Part shown: in pieces, positions 41,999-51,114 of the stretch
How positions within the stretch are numbered: position 1 is the first letter of the stretch
Layout of the letters: each line of letters opens with the position of its first letter
NCBI RefSeq assembly: GCF_902459555.1
Contig: NZ_CABPSM010000001.1
Span: 186,001 to 250,000, forward strand
Origin: Pandoraea horticolens
GTDB lineage: Bacteria > Pseudomonadota > Gammaproteobacteria > Burkholderiales > Burkholderiaceae
Length of the DNA stretch: 64,000 nucleotides
Direction of reading: 5' to 3'
Translations under genes and position numbers: made by a program
Notes under the pieces: model-generated
Told to the model about the DNA's origin: nothing
Seen by the model: the letters and a program-made list of their open reading frames with translations, nothing else
Databases searched by the model: none

Positions 41999-42244
41999 AT
42001 GAACACCGACCCAGAGCGCATCACCCTGACGATCACCCTGCACCCGAACGATCTGAAACAGCTTGATAAGGCGTGTCAACGCGTGGGGATGAATCGGGAA
42101 GATTTCTGCTTGCTGTCCACGCATCTGGAAGGCGCTCGCGTGCTCAACGGCGAGGGGCTGGCTACGCTGGCACGTCCGTTCGGCTTCGCCGCCGCGCTGC
42201 CCGCCGCCCTGCGCGGGGCGCTTAACCGCCTCTGCAGGCGCTGA
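41999..42244 (+). CDS. Small protein with possible ribbon-helix-helix fold
   Basis: This 81-residue protein starts MNTDPERITLTITLHPNDLKQ. The alternating strand ITLTITL followed by two helices (NDLKQLDKACQRVG, NREDFCLLSTHLEGARVL) resembles a CopG/Arc-type ribbon-helix-helix DNA-binding protein, though the match is by pattern only. AAGAGAAG at 41980-41987 supports the ATG at 41999. It abuts, tail to tail, the diguanylate cyclase on the other strand (stop codons adjacent at 42244/42245). Confidence 0.55.
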   Translation: MNTDPERITLTITLHPNDLKQLDKACQRVGMNREDFCLLSTHLEGARVLNGEGLATLARPFGFAAALPAALRGALNRLCRR

Positions 42245-43483
42245 TTAGCGTGAATCGGCGGTAGCGTCCGTGTCGGCGTCACCGCCACACCCGACTTCGC
42301 GCGCCGTCCTGACGGCACCCTCCGCATCGAGGACAACCATGCCGTCGCGTCCCCCGCGTTTCGCGCGATACAGCGCACGATCGGCGTGCTGAAGCCAGGA
42401 TTGCGGCGTATCAAAGGTCGTGGAAAACGGCACCAGCCCAATACTCACCGTGCACTCGGCCAACGATATGGACTGCGTAGTCTGCGTCTGAATCTGCGCC
42501 TCGGCCTGTGCGACCCGGGCACGCAGATCGGCAAGCAGGCGGTACATCAGATCCTGCCCCGCCACGTCGCCGGTGTTCACCAACACTGCGCCGAACTCCT
42601 CTCCGCCGTATCGGCCAACGGCATCGATCTCACGCAGACGCTGCCGCAGCAGTCCGGCAAAGCGCCGCAACGCCATGTCGCCCGCCGCGTGGCCCAACGT
42701 ATCGTTGATTCGCTTGAAGTGGTCCAGATCCATCAGCACCAGACACGCCGGCTCTCCCGTGAGCACGCAGTGGGCATGAATCTCAGCCAGCCGTTGCTCC
42801 CACGCGCGGCGGTTAAGCAACCCCGTCAGTCCGTCGTGCCGTGACAGGTATTCCATCTCGCGCGAGCGCTGCGCCAGTTTCTGGGCGAGGTCGTATGTCA
42901 CCTTCCCCAAGGCAATGGGATACAGAATCAACATCGGCAAGCTGGTGACGACATTGAACGTGTCGGACGCCGGGGCCCATACGAAGCCAAGCGCGGCGAT
43001 GCCGATCAGCAGCCCGGCCACGTTCGCGAGCAACCCCTGAAGAAACAGCCGAATGCCTCCGGCACCGATGTTGTCCATCGACATCATCGTCAGTATCACC
43101 ACGCTCGGTAACAAATTGAATTGCATCGCGGCAACCCAAAAGCCCCCGAATACGGCATCGATCAACAGATTGGCGCGCTCGGCACGATACGGAACCGGTC
43201 GCGACAGCGCCAGCACACAAGCCAGATGCGGCCAGATAAACCCATTGAAAATCAGCAACGCCCATAGCCCAAGCGGGGTGGACGGCTCGTGCCGATAGAA
43301 GACGCCGGCGACGCAGAAAAAGCCGATGCCCAGGCCAATCGTTCGCAGACGATAGATACGTCGCACGAAGCGCTTGCCCTTCCCCGCAACGGCCGGGGCG
43401 TTAGCGGAGAGGGGCGGCGCAGTGCGCCGTTGCTGCGAATCGTCGGCGCGCGCCGAGCGGTCTTGCTGACTCACTGCCACCAT
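42245..43483 (-). CDS. MASE2-domain diguanylate cyclase (GGDEF)
   Basis: This protein has about 412 residues from the methionine of MVAVSQQDRS. A MASE2 membrane-sensor domain with about five helices spans residues 45-195 (VFYRHEPSTPLGLWALLIFN, MMSMDNIGAGG). A GGDEF domain follows at about 208-385 with active-site GGEEF at 293-297 and an intact RxxD inhibitory site (R284-D287), so it should make c-di-GMP and be subject to product inhibition. MASE2-GGDEF enzymes such as AdrA/DgcC control cellulose or biofilm. No cellulose genes are nearby. Confidence 0.92.
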   Translation of the reverse strand: MVAVSQQDRSARADDSQQRRTAPPLSANAPAVAGKGKRFVRRIYRLRTIGLGIGFFCVAGVFYRHEPSTPLGLWALLIFNGFIWPHLACVLALSRPVPYRAERANLLIDAVFGGFWVAAMQFNLLPSVVILTMMSMDNIGAGGIRLFLQGLLANVAGLLIGIAALGFVWAPASDTFNVVTSLPMLILYPIALGKVTYDLAQKLAQRSREMEYLSRHDGLTGLLNRRAWEQRLAEIHAHCVLTGEPACLVLMDLDHFKRINDTLGHAAGDMALRRFAGLLRQRLREIDAVGRYGGEEFGAVLVNTGDVAGQDLMYRLLADLRARVAQAEAQIQTQTTQSISLAECTVSIGLVPFSTTFDTPQSWLQHADRALYRAKRGGRDGMVVLDAEGAVRTAREVGCGGDADTDATADSR

Positions 43484-43847
43484 GCAGCTCCGTTCACATA
43501 TCACGAAACGCGCACGATGCCTGCGCATCGTGGGTCAGGCGCGGCGTGTCGCGTACGCGATCTACGTCTCGACCCCGGAATGGCGTCATTCTACCCGCGG
43601 CTTAGGACAGCTAGCCAATATTGGTCAAACCGGTCTAACCAGCGAGCGTCGCCGGGCAGCAACATCGCGTCCGAAACGCCTTATCGTTTGTCTTAAATTC
43701 ACTATGTCACTCGCCGCTTTCGGGCGGACAATTCGCAACGTCGTGTGCGTCGACGCGACGCCCCATGAGCGGCATCGCCGGGCCCCACGCCTAGACTCCC
43801 GCACCGTTTCCCCGATTGGCCGGCCCGCCGGCACCGGACTCAGACCC

Positions 43848-44771
43848 ATGTTCAATTTCATCCTGCCGCTGACTGCCGTACTGATCTGGTCAGCCAACGT
43901 GATCGTCAACAAACTTGCTGTCGGTCACATCTTCCCCGCAGAGATCGCCTTCCTGCGCTGGTTCGCCGCGTGGCTGATGCTCACGCCGTTCGCCTTGCCG
44001 GCACTGTGGCGCGAACGCCGGGCGTTTCTGCCGCATCTGCCGCAGTACGCAACGCTCGGCGTACTCGGTATGGCGATTTATCAAGGCCTCGCCTACTCGG
44101 CGGCACACTACACGAGTGCCACGAACATGGGGATCATTCTCGCATTACTGCCCCTCGCCACGCTGACGCTCGCCGTCATTGTGCTGGGCGACGCACTTAC
44201 CGCGGGCGCGCTGGCCGGCGGCTTGCTGTCGATCGGCGGCGTGCTGTTGGTGGTCGGGCACGGTTCCCTGCTGCATCTGGCGGATCATGGTATCGGCATC
44301 GGCGACGCGATGATGTTCGCCGCCATGCTCGCCTATGCGATCTATTGCGTGCTGCTGCGCAAATGGCAATTGCCACTCGCGCCACTCCCGTCGCTTTATG
44401 CGCAGATCCTGTTTGCCGTTGTCGTCCTGCTGCCCTTTTATCTGTTCTCGCAGAAAGCGGGCGTGTCGATGGACAACCTGCCCCAACTGGCCTTCGCCAC
44501 CCTTCTCGTCTCGATCGCCGCGCCGTTCATCTGGATGATCGGTGTCGCACGTATCGGCCCGAGGCGCGCCACCGTCGTCATCAATCTGGTACCGATCTTC
44601 TCGGCGCTGATCGCGGCGTTCGGGCTCGGCGAACATCTCGCGGGCTATCACCTCGTGGGTGGCGCCCTGATTCTGGCGGGCGTCGCACTGGGCGAGCACT
44701 GGCATTTACCGATCCGCAAAGCGCGTGAACCGATGCCGGCGTTGTCCGACGAATTGGGAAGTGTCCGATAA
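43848..44771 (+). CDS. EamA/DMT family transporter
   Basis: This 307-residue protein has ten predicted transmembrane helices in two EamA halves, starting MFNFILPLTAVLIWSANVIVNKL and with the second half around ATLLVSIAAPFIWMIGVARIGP. DMT-family exporters move amino acids or small metabolites. The ATG at 43848 fits the family start; the 365 bases upstream, between this gene and the divergent cyclase, contain no other gene I can support. Confidence 0.88.
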   Translation: MFNFILPLTAVLIWSANVIVNKLAVGHIFPAEIAFLRWFAAWLMLTPFALPALWRERRAFLPHLPQYATLGVLGMAIYQGLAYSAAHYTSATNMGIILALLPLATLTLAVIVLGDALTAGALAGGLLSIGGVLLVVGHGSLLHLADHGIGIGDAMMFAAMLAYAIYCVLLRKWQLPLAPLPSLYAQILFAVVVLLPFYLFSQKAGVSMDNLPQLAFATLLVSIAAPFIWMIGVARIGPRRATVVINLVPIFSALIAAFGLGEHLAGYHLVGGALILAGVALGEHWHLPIRKAREPMPALSDELGSVR

Positions 44772-44900
44772 ATTTTGCGCTATTAGCGTCACCGACTCTT
44801 TATAGAGGCCCGGCTGTCACGCATGGGGAGGAGAGCGATATAACGTCGCAGGGCGCGGGGGGATTGATTACGCTGTGTGACTCGTCAACGGAGTTCCGCC

Positions 44901-45653
44901 ATGCAAACGAATCCACTCGCGCTGTTCGGAGACCATCTGGCCCGCCTGCGAAAGGCGCGCGGCTGGTCGCAGGAGAAACTTGCTCTCGAGAGCGGTCTGG
45001 CACGCTCATATGTCAGCGGTATCGAGCGCGGCAGGCGCAACGTCGCCCTCGTCAACATCTGTGTGCTCGCCGATACGCTCGGCGTGCCAACGTCGGAGAT
45101 GCTGCGCTTCGCTCAGGCTGCGTCCGGCGCCGAGGACGGCACCGCGCCGTCCGATCACACACCGGCGCCTCAGATCAGCCGCTTCCTGTGCCGGCTCGAA
45201 AACCGCGATCAAGTCTGGCTCGCCGAAATCATCCGAAGTCTCAGTGCCCGTCTGAGCCATGCCGCCCCGCCCGGGAGCGCGCGCGCCGGTTCGAACACCC
45301 CCGCAGCATCGCCCGCCGCACGCGACGACCTGGCCGACGAGGACGAAGACCTCGATGACGCCGATGACGTCGATGGTGCCGACATCGCTCGCCCCGCCTT
45401 AGGCAGAGTCCCCGAGCGCACCGTCATCGACCGCGGTTTTCCCGCGCATCATCACCTCGCCGCACCGAGCGAAGACGGCTACCGTGTCGACGACGACGAG
45501 GGTAAGCCCGCCGATACCGCCACGCACATCCGCGAGCCGGAGCGCGCGTCGTTCGGCGACGCAGACGCCTCAGGCGAATCCACCGGCGCACACCGATCCG
45601 ATGCCACCGCGCGTGAGGACTCGCGGCGTTTCCCCAACGACGATGAAGAGTGA
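44901..45653 (+). CDS. XRE family regulator with acidic C-terminal tail
   Basis: This 250-residue protein has a helix-turn-helix at about 9-70 (FGDHLARLRKARGWSQEKLA, LARSYVSGIERGRRNVALVN). A second conserved segment, RFLCRLENRDQVWLAEIIRSL, lies at about 95-116. The remaining 125 residues are low complexity and acidic (DDLADEDEDLDDADD). The first 120 residues are clearly paralogous to the protein at 46233, which lacks the tail. No partner toxin or phage gene is present, so a stand-alone regulator is likely. Confidence 0.85.
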   Translation: MQTNPLALFGDHLARLRKARGWSQEKLALESGLARSYVSGIERGRRNVALVNICVLADTLGVPTSEMLRFAQAASGAEDGTAPSDHTPAPQISRFLCRLENRDQVWLAEIIRSLSARLSHAAPPGSARAGSNTPAASPAARDDLADEDEDLDDADDVDGADIARPALGRVPERTVIDRGFPAHHHLAAPSEDGYRVDDDEGKPADTATHIREPERASFGDADASGESTGAHRSDATAREDSRRFPNDDEE

Positions 45654-46232
45654 GCGATATGCGGGCAATTGATTCTTAGGACATGGCGCAAAGTCCCCCG
45701 AGTATCGCGGGGGCATTGCGCGATTGTTCGTCCAGTAAGAGTTACCAAGCCCCCTATCGAAAGCGATCACTTCAGCGGGCGTCGAACAATGCGCCGAACA
45801 ACGTCTCGCGGCTTCGTGCCGAACGCCCATACGCCAGTCACCACGGGCATGACAGCAAGTTGATGCCCGCTGCAGACTCGTGCGCACCACTGCGGCATAA
45901 CACTCGCCGCGTCGACATCGAGTGACATCCCAAAGCGGAACCTTTCAGAATCCCCTCATGGCTTGGTTCCGCATGTCCGGTGTCACACTGCGCGGCTCGG
46001 GTTGACGGGAGTGCGACAACACGTATGGCAATGCCTTCACAGCGGTACGCAGACTGGCACCGTCACTACCCTCGGAAAGCTCACGCATTTTGTGCCTTCT
46101 CCGAAAGCTCGCAAAAACTCCGCATCGCAGACCAGGTAGTTCGTGCCTCACAAACGGGGGACACCCGAGGCACCGCCCTCAATACCGGATTTTTGTTTCA
46201 ATCTTCTCGTCCCTAACAAGGAAAACATTCTT
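45654..46232. other. Gene-free interval between two XRE paralogues
   Basis: No convincing gene lies in this 579-base stretch. An imperfect inverted repeat at 45686-45721 (GCGCAA...CCCCCG / CGGGGG...TTGCGC) just after the first XRE gene may be its terminator, although a T-tract is lacking. The final 30 bases (AACAAGGAAAACATTC) lead into the second XRE gene. Confidence 0.55.
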
Positions 46233-46616
46233 ATGGACACCAACTTATTTCGATTCGGCAGACACCTCGCCGGCTTGCGCAAGAAGTACAACTGGGCGCA
46301 AGACAAGCTGGCGCTGGAAAGCGGGCTGGCGCGCTCTTATCTGAGCGGTGTCGAGCGTGGCAAACGCAATATCTCGCTGCGCAACATCTGCATTCTGGCG
46401 GACACGCTGGGGCTGCCCCCGCATGAGCTGCTGGCGTTCGATTCGTCAAACGGCATGGCAACGGATACCGGGCCGAGTGCGGCGGCGCCCTGCGATCCGT
46501 ATCCGTCGCTCAATCGCGCCATGCAGAAATTGTCGGACCGCGATCAGGCGTGGATGGCCGATCTGGTCCGTACACTGAGCTTGCGTCTGGGTCACGGCGT
46601 GTTGCGCGACGAATGA
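46233..46616 (+). CDS. XRE family regulator, paralogue of 44901 gene
   Basis: This 127-residue protein has a helix-turn-helix at about 6-68 (FGRHLAGLRKKYNWAQDKLA, LARSYLSGVERGKRNISLRN) and the same downstream segment RAMQKLSDRDQAWMADLVRTL. It shares about two thirds of residues with the first 70 residues of the XRE protein at 44901 by eye, which points to tandem duplication followed by divergence. The start is supported by AAGGAAAAC upstream. Confidence 0.87.
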   Translation: MDTNLFRFGRHLAGLRKKYNWAQDKLALESGLARSYLSGVERGKRNISLRNICILADTLGLPPHELLAFDSSNGMATDTGPSAAAPCDPYPSLNRAMQKLSDRDQAWMADLVRTLSLRLGHGVLRDE

Positions 46617-46698
46617 GAGTGAAACGCGACGTCGAGACGACGGGCTCGCGTCAAGTGTCAGGCGACACCTCTGTCCAGACGTTCGGCGTCTGCGGACG

Positions 46699-47535
46699 TT
46701 AGTCGTTCCCGAGGAAGGCGTCCACCGCGCGGTGAAACGCAATCGGATTGGCGAGGTTCATGCCATGCGAGGCGTCCTGAATCACCATGCGGCGGGCTTC
46801 CGGCATGGCGTGCGCGAGAGCGTTCAACACCTCCGGATAGGGCGCGGGGCTCTCCGCGCCGCCCATCAGCAACACCGGTGCATGCAACGCACCAAGCGCA
46901 TCTATCGGCAACGGCGTGCGCGGCTCTGCCACCTGACCAATCAAGGTAAGCGCGTTGTCGCGCACCATCTGCTTGAACCAGGGCACCATGCGACGCCAGG
47001 TGTCCGGCCCGCTCACCGTGTCGATGAAGATCGCCAGACCGCCGTCGATGTCGCCCGCCTCGATGGCGGCAAGCGCCGCCTGGCGGAAGTTGCCCCGCTC
47101 GCTGTCGAGCGGCACCTGAATCGGGCCGCCGCTGATTTCCACACCCGGATCAGCAAGGATGAGCGAGCGTACCGTGTCCGGCGCCAGGAGTGCCGTGCGC
47201 AGCGCGACATAGCCGCCGCGCGAATGGCCGAGCACATGAACCGGCCCCACGCCGAGCGCCGCCAGGAACGCGGCCAGATCCTCGGCGTGCTGTTCACCGG
47301 AGAACGTGCCGTCGCGGCCGTTCCAGGCTTCCGGCCAGTAGTGGCGCAGGCTCACCGAGATAACCCGCCGCCGTTGCCCCAGCGGTCCCATATTCGGTTT
47401 GAAGTAGCGACAATCGCAAAGCGAGCCGTGAACCAACACAAGCGGCGTACCAGCGGCGTCGGCAGGTGCGGGAGTTTCGACGTACGCCATCGGATAGCCG
47501 TTGACGTCGATCGTTTGCGGTGCAGGAACCGGCAT
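46699..47535 (-). CDS. Alpha/beta fold hydrolase
   Basis: This 278-residue hydrolase has the oxyanion region LVLVHGSLCDCRYF, the nucleophile elbow LGHSRGGYVAL (Ser105) and the C-terminal histidine in QDASHGMNLANP. It is an esterase or C-C hydrolase type; no substrate can be named. It is divergent from yaeQ with 155 bases between starts. Confidence 0.85.
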   Translation of the reverse strand: MPVPAPQTIDVNGYPMAYVETPAPADAAGTPLVLVHGSLCDCRYFKPNMGPLGQRRRVISVSLRHYWPEAWNGRDGTFSGEQHAEDLAAFLAALGVGPVHVLGHSRGGYVALRTALLAPDTVRSLILADPGVEISGGPIQVPLDSERGNFRQAALAAIEAGDIDGGLAIFIDTVSGPDTWRRMVPWFKQMVRDNALTLIGQVAEPRTPLPIDALGALHAPVLLMGGAESPAPYPEVLNALAHAMPEARRMVIQDASHGMNLANPIAFHRAVDAFLGND

Positions 47536-47690
47536 GGGGACACATCAGGTAAGGCGGGCCGCCAGTATACCGAGCTTGCGGCCCCCTTGCTGCGGCGCGC
47601 CATCGGTACAGCCGGCCGGGCCGGGCAAATGAGCGGGCATCGGCGCCTGGTGTATGCTTGCGACTTTCTTCATTCCAGCGGTTTCCCGGC

Positions 47691-48242
47691 ATGGCACTCA
47701 AAGCCACGATCTACAAGGCCGAGGTGCAAATCACCGACCTCGACCGCCACTATTACGCTTCCCATAGCCTGACGCTGGCCCGGCATCCGTCGGAAACCGA
47801 CGAACGCATGATGGTGCGCCTGCTCGCCTTCATGTTGTATGCGAGCGAGCGCCTCTCGTTCGGTAAAGGCATCTCGACGGCCGACGAGCCCGACCTGTGG
47901 GAACACGACTTCGGCGGCGACATCGTCCGGTGGATCGACGTCGGTCAGCCCGACGCGCGCCGCCTCGTCAAGGCCGCCGGCCGCGCAGAGCACGTGGATG
48001 TTCTGGCGTACGGCGGCAAGCCTGCCGCCATCTGGTGGCAAGCCACCGAATCGCAGATCACCCGCCTGTCGAACCTCACCGTGCGCATGCTCGATGAGGC
48101 GTCCGCCGACGCGCTGACGGCACTCGCCTCGCGTACGATGCGTCTGCAATGCACGATTCAGGACGGTGACGTCTGGGTCGCGGACGACCACCACAATCTG
48201 GCGGTCAACCTCGTTACGCTGCGCGCCGCCGCCAACGACTGA
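47691..48242 (+). CDS. yaeQ: YaeQ family protein
   Basis: This 183-residue protein begins MALKATIYKAEVQITDLDRHYY and contains ERMMVRLLAFMLYASERLSFGKGIS and EPDLWEHDF, the YaeQ signature. The fold resembles PD-(D/E)xK nucleases, with acidic residues in DEPDLW and the WWQATESQ region as possible active-site remnants. Its biological role is not established. Confidence 0.93.
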   Translation: MALKATIYKAEVQITDLDRHYYASHSLTLARHPSETDERMMVRLLAFMLYASERLSFGKGISTADEPDLWEHDFGGDIVRWIDVGQPDARRLVKAAGRAEHVDVLAYGGKPAAIWWQATESQITRLSNLTVRMLDEASADALTALASRTMRLQCTIQDGDVWVADDHHNLAVNLVTLRAAAND

Positions 48243-48362
48243 CCGGTTCCGGGTCGAGCCATCCACCGGAGCGGATCTCTCAGCCGCTCCGCTCCCTCTC
48301 CAATCCTTCCCCCCACCTCCGGCCTCGCCCCAATACGCGACGCGCCACAAGCTGCGTTACAC

Positions 48363-48378
48363 TTGACGTTAACGTCAA
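48363..48378. promoter_or_regulatory. LiuR-like operator, perfect palindrome
   Basis: TTGACGTTAACGTCAA is a perfect 16-base palindrome 153 bases before the hydroxyacid dehydrogenase gene that heads the HMG-CoA lyase operon. It shares the ACGTTAACGT core expected of LiuR boxes and differs from the boxes near 19 kb only at the outer half-site positions. Confidence 0.65.
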
Positions 48379-48531
48379 TCGAGTCACCGCGACCGCGCCG
48401 CTGGCGCGCACCGAAAGGATCGGCTTATCGTGTTGAGCGCACGCCCCGGCGGCCTTCGGGGCGCGCATCTGTCGCGCGTCCGCTGCCCCTGTCGCCGTAC
48501 CTCATTCCTATAAGCGTCTGCCTCGCACCTC

Positions 48532-49485
48532 ATGGACATCCTGATCTTTTCCCCGGACGGCAAGACCGCCCCGTACGAAACCGGCCTCGCCGAGCATTTG
48601 CCACAGGCCCGCATCCGCGGTTGGCAGCCCGGCGATACGGCCCCGGCCGACTATCTGGTGCTCTGGAAGCCGAATGCGGAAGTGCTGCAACCGCGCGAAC
48701 GCCTGAAGGCCATCTTCAACATGGGGGCCGGGGTCGACGGCGTGCTCGGCATGCGCGGCGAAGGCGCCCAACGCCTGCCGGCGGGCGTGCCGCTCGTGCG
48801 TCTGGAGGACGCCGGCATGGCCAACCAGATGGCGCAATACGTTAGCGCCGCCGCGTTGCGCTACTTCCGCCGTCTCGATGTATTCGACGATCAGCAGACA
48901 CAAGCGCAATGGAAGTTTCAGAAGCCGAACCGTCTCGCGGACTTCCCCGTCGCCGTGCTCGGCTACGGCACGCTCGGCGCGCACGTCGCCAAGGCGTTGA
49001 AGGCGTTCGGTTTTCCGGTTCGCGCGTGGAGCCGCAGCCAGCGCAGCGAGGGCGCGTCTGGCAGCGGCATCGAGTTGCACCATGGCAGTGCCGGCTTCGA
49101 TGCCTGCGTGTCCGGTGCGCGCATTCTCGTCAACTTGTTGCCGCTCACACCGGAAACGGTCGATATCCTTAACGCGGATCTGTTCGCGAAGCTGGCGCAG
49201 GGCGCGTATCTGATCAACGTGGCACGCGGCGCCCATCTGGTTGAAGCCGACCTGCTGGCCGCGCTGGAAAGCGGTCAAATCGCGGGCGCCACGCTCGACG
49301 TGTTCCGCACGGAACCGCTGCCCGCCGACCACCCGTTCTGGCGTGCACCGCGCGTCACCGTCACACCGCATATTTCGGCCCTGACGCTGCGCGACGAGAC
49401 GGTCGCGCAGATCGCGGGCAAGATCGCCGCCCTCGAGCGCGGTGAAGCCATTACCGGCATCGTCGATCTGGCGCGCGGCTACTAA
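48532..49485 (+). CDS. D-2-hydroxyacid dehydrogenase, glyoxylate/hydroxypyruvate reductase A-like
   Basis: This 317-residue NAD(P)-dependent dehydrogenase has a Rossmann motif in VLGYGTLGAHVAKALKAFG and catalytic residues in NVARGAHLVEADLL (Arg), ATLDVFRTEPLP (Glu) and VTPHISALT (His). It resembles GhrA, which reduces glyoxylate and hydroxypyruvate. It is the first gene after a LiuR-like palindrome and 50 bases before the HMG-CoA lyase gene, so it may reduce a 2-ketoacid linked to leucine metabolism; that is inference. Confidence 0.87.
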   Translation: MDILIFSPDGKTAPYETGLAEHLPQARIRGWQPGDTAPADYLVLWKPNAEVLQPRERLKAIFNMGAGVDGVLGMRGEGAQRLPAGVPLVRLEDAGMANQMAQYVSAAALRYFRRLDVFDDQQTQAQWKFQKPNRLADFPVAVLGYGTLGAHVAKALKAFGFPVRAWSRSQRSEGASGSGIELHHGSAGFDACVSGARILVNLLPLTPETVDILNADLFAKLAQGAYLINVARGAHLVEADLLAALESGQIAGATLDVFRTEPLPADHPFWRAPRVTVTPHISALTLRDETVAQIAGKIAALERGEAITGIVDLARGY

Positions 49486-49535
49486 ACCGCCGCCCGTCAG
49501 ATCCCGCGCCTGCACCCCCTACGAGGAGACAACTC

Positions 49536-50471
49536 ATGGTGACGCCCCAACTGCCGCAACACGTGAAAGTGGTCGAAGTCGGCCCCCGCGATGGCCTTCA
49601 GAATGAGAAGCAGCCGGTACCGACCGACATCAAGATTGCCCTGGTCGATCGTCTGTCGGCCGCTGGTTTCGCCAATGTCGAGACGGCGTCGTTCGTCTCC
49701 CCAAAGTGGGTACCACAGATGGCCGACGGTGCCGAAGTCATGGCCGGCATTACGCGTCGTCCCGGCACGATCTACTCGGTGCTCACGCCGAACATGCGCG
49801 GCTTCGAGGCCGCAGTGGCTGCCAAGGCGGACGAAGTCGTGATCTTCGGCGCCGCGAGCGAAGCGTTCTCGCAGCGCAATATCAACTGCTCCATCGAAGA
49901 GAGCATCACGCGCTTCGAACCCGTGGCACGCGCGGCGAAAGACGCCGGTCTGCGCCTGCGAGGCAGCATCTCGTGCGCCCTCGGTTGCCCGTATCAGGGC
50001 GAAGTCCCGGTCGCCAGCGTGGTCGACGTCGTGCAGCGGCTCGCTGCCCTCGGTTGCGACGAGATCGACATTGCCGACACCATCGGTGTAGGCACACCCT
50101 CGCGCACCCGCGAAGTCATGGAAGCCTGCGCAAAGGTGTTCCCGATCGAGCGCCTGTCCGGTCACTTCCACGATACCTATGGGCAGGCCACGGCCAACAT
50201 CTACGCGGCGTTGCTTTCGGGCATCACAATTTTCCATTCGTCTGTCGCCGGCCTTGGCGGTTGCCCGTACGCCAAGGGCGCAACCGGCAACGTGGCGACG
50301 GAAGACGTGCTCTACCTGTTGCAAGGACTCGGCATCGAGACGGGCATCGATCTCGACGCCGTGGTGCGCACCGGCGACTTCATTTCGCAGGCCATTGGCC
50401 GCCAGAACGCGTCGCGCGTGGGGCGCGCCATGCTCGCGAAGCTGCAAGACGCCGCTTCCGCCTGCGCCTGA
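49536..50471 (+). CDS. mvaB: Hydroxymethylglutaryl-CoA lyase
   Basis: This 311-residue lyase cleaves HMG-CoA to acetyl-CoA and acetoacetate, the last CoA-thioester step of leucine catabolism. It has the substrate motif EVGPRDGLQNE (Arg18, Asp19), the metal-binding GHFHDTYGQATAN, and the flexible-loop signature GLGGCPYAKGATGN with catalytic Cys243. CGAGGAGA upstream supports the start. It complements the liu genes near 20-37 kb. Confidence 0.94.
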   Translation: MVTPQLPQHVKVVEVGPRDGLQNEKQPVPTDIKIALVDRLSAAGFANVETASFVSPKWVPQMADGAEVMAGITRRPGTIYSVLTPNMRGFEAAVAAKADEVVIFGAASEAFSQRNINCSIEESITRFEPVARAAKDAGLRLRGSISCALGCPYQGEVPVASVVDVVQRLAALGCDEIDIADTIGVGTPSRTREVMEACAKVFPIERLSGHFHDTYGQATANIYAALLSGITIFHSSVAGLGGCPYAKGATGNVATEDVLYLLQGLGIETGIDLDAVVRTGDFISQAIGRQNASRVGRAMLAKLQDAASACA

Positions 50472-50525
50472 CACCGCGCCGGGCAACGCCTGGCCCCCAC
50501 GTGAATCGAGAGCATCGACCCGACC

Positions 50526-51044
50526 ATGAGCGAGACACCCCAGACTCCCGAACCTGCGAACGCGCAGGATCTTCCCGAAGGCGCGCGGCACGTTGCGCGG
50601 CTGCTCTCCGGCATGGGCCACGATCAACCGATCGTGTTGCTGCCGGCCACCGGCAAAACGTCGGCCGAGGCCGCCGCCGGACTCGGATGCGACGTGGCGC
50701 AGATTGCGAAATCGATCATCTTCCGCCGTGTGGCCGACGACACACCGGTGCTCGTCATTGCGAGCGGCGTCAATCGCGTCGACGAGAAGAAGGTTGCCGC
50801 GCAAGTCGGCGAACTCGCCCGCGCCGACGCTCGCTTCGTGAAGGAAAAGACGGGCTATTCGATTGGGGGCGTAAGCCCGATCGGGCATGTCGTCTCGCCG
50901 GTCACGCTGATCGACGAAGACCTGCTCAAGCTCGCGAGCCTGTGGGCGGCCGCCGGGCACCCGCATGCCGTGTTCAGCCTCACGCCGCAACAACTCGTTG
51001 CCATGACGGGCGCGCCCGTCGTCGATGTGGCGCTGCGAGGCTGA
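50526..51044 (+). CDS. YbaK/EbsC family aminoacyl-tRNA editing protein
   Basis: This 172-residue YbaK/ProX-type protein has the conserved lysine region DVAQIAKSIIFR and KTGYSIGGVSPIGH, the hallmark loop of the family. Relatives deacylate mis-charged Cys- or Ala-tRNA. The gene is 54 bases after mvaB and presumably co-transcribed, with no obvious link to leucine breakdown. Confidence 0.88.
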   Translation: MSETPQTPEPANAQDLPEGARHVARLLSGMGHDQPIVLLPATGKTSAEAAAGLGCDVAQIAKSIIFRRVADDTPVLVIASGVNRVDEKKVAAQVGELARADARFVKEKTGYSIGGVSPIGHVVSPVTLIDEDLLKLASLWAAAGHPHAVFSLTPQQLVAMTGAPVVDVALRG

Positions 51045-51114
51045 ACCACCGCCGGCGTGACCGCGCCGGCAAGGTTGACCGTCGTACCCAAGAACAACAT
51101 CAAGGAGACGTGCC

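Noticed and set aside
41479-42066. A 195-residue open frame rich in Arg, Pro and His
   Set aside because: It has no ribosome binding site, extreme composition, and overlaps the better-supported 81-residue gene in another frame.
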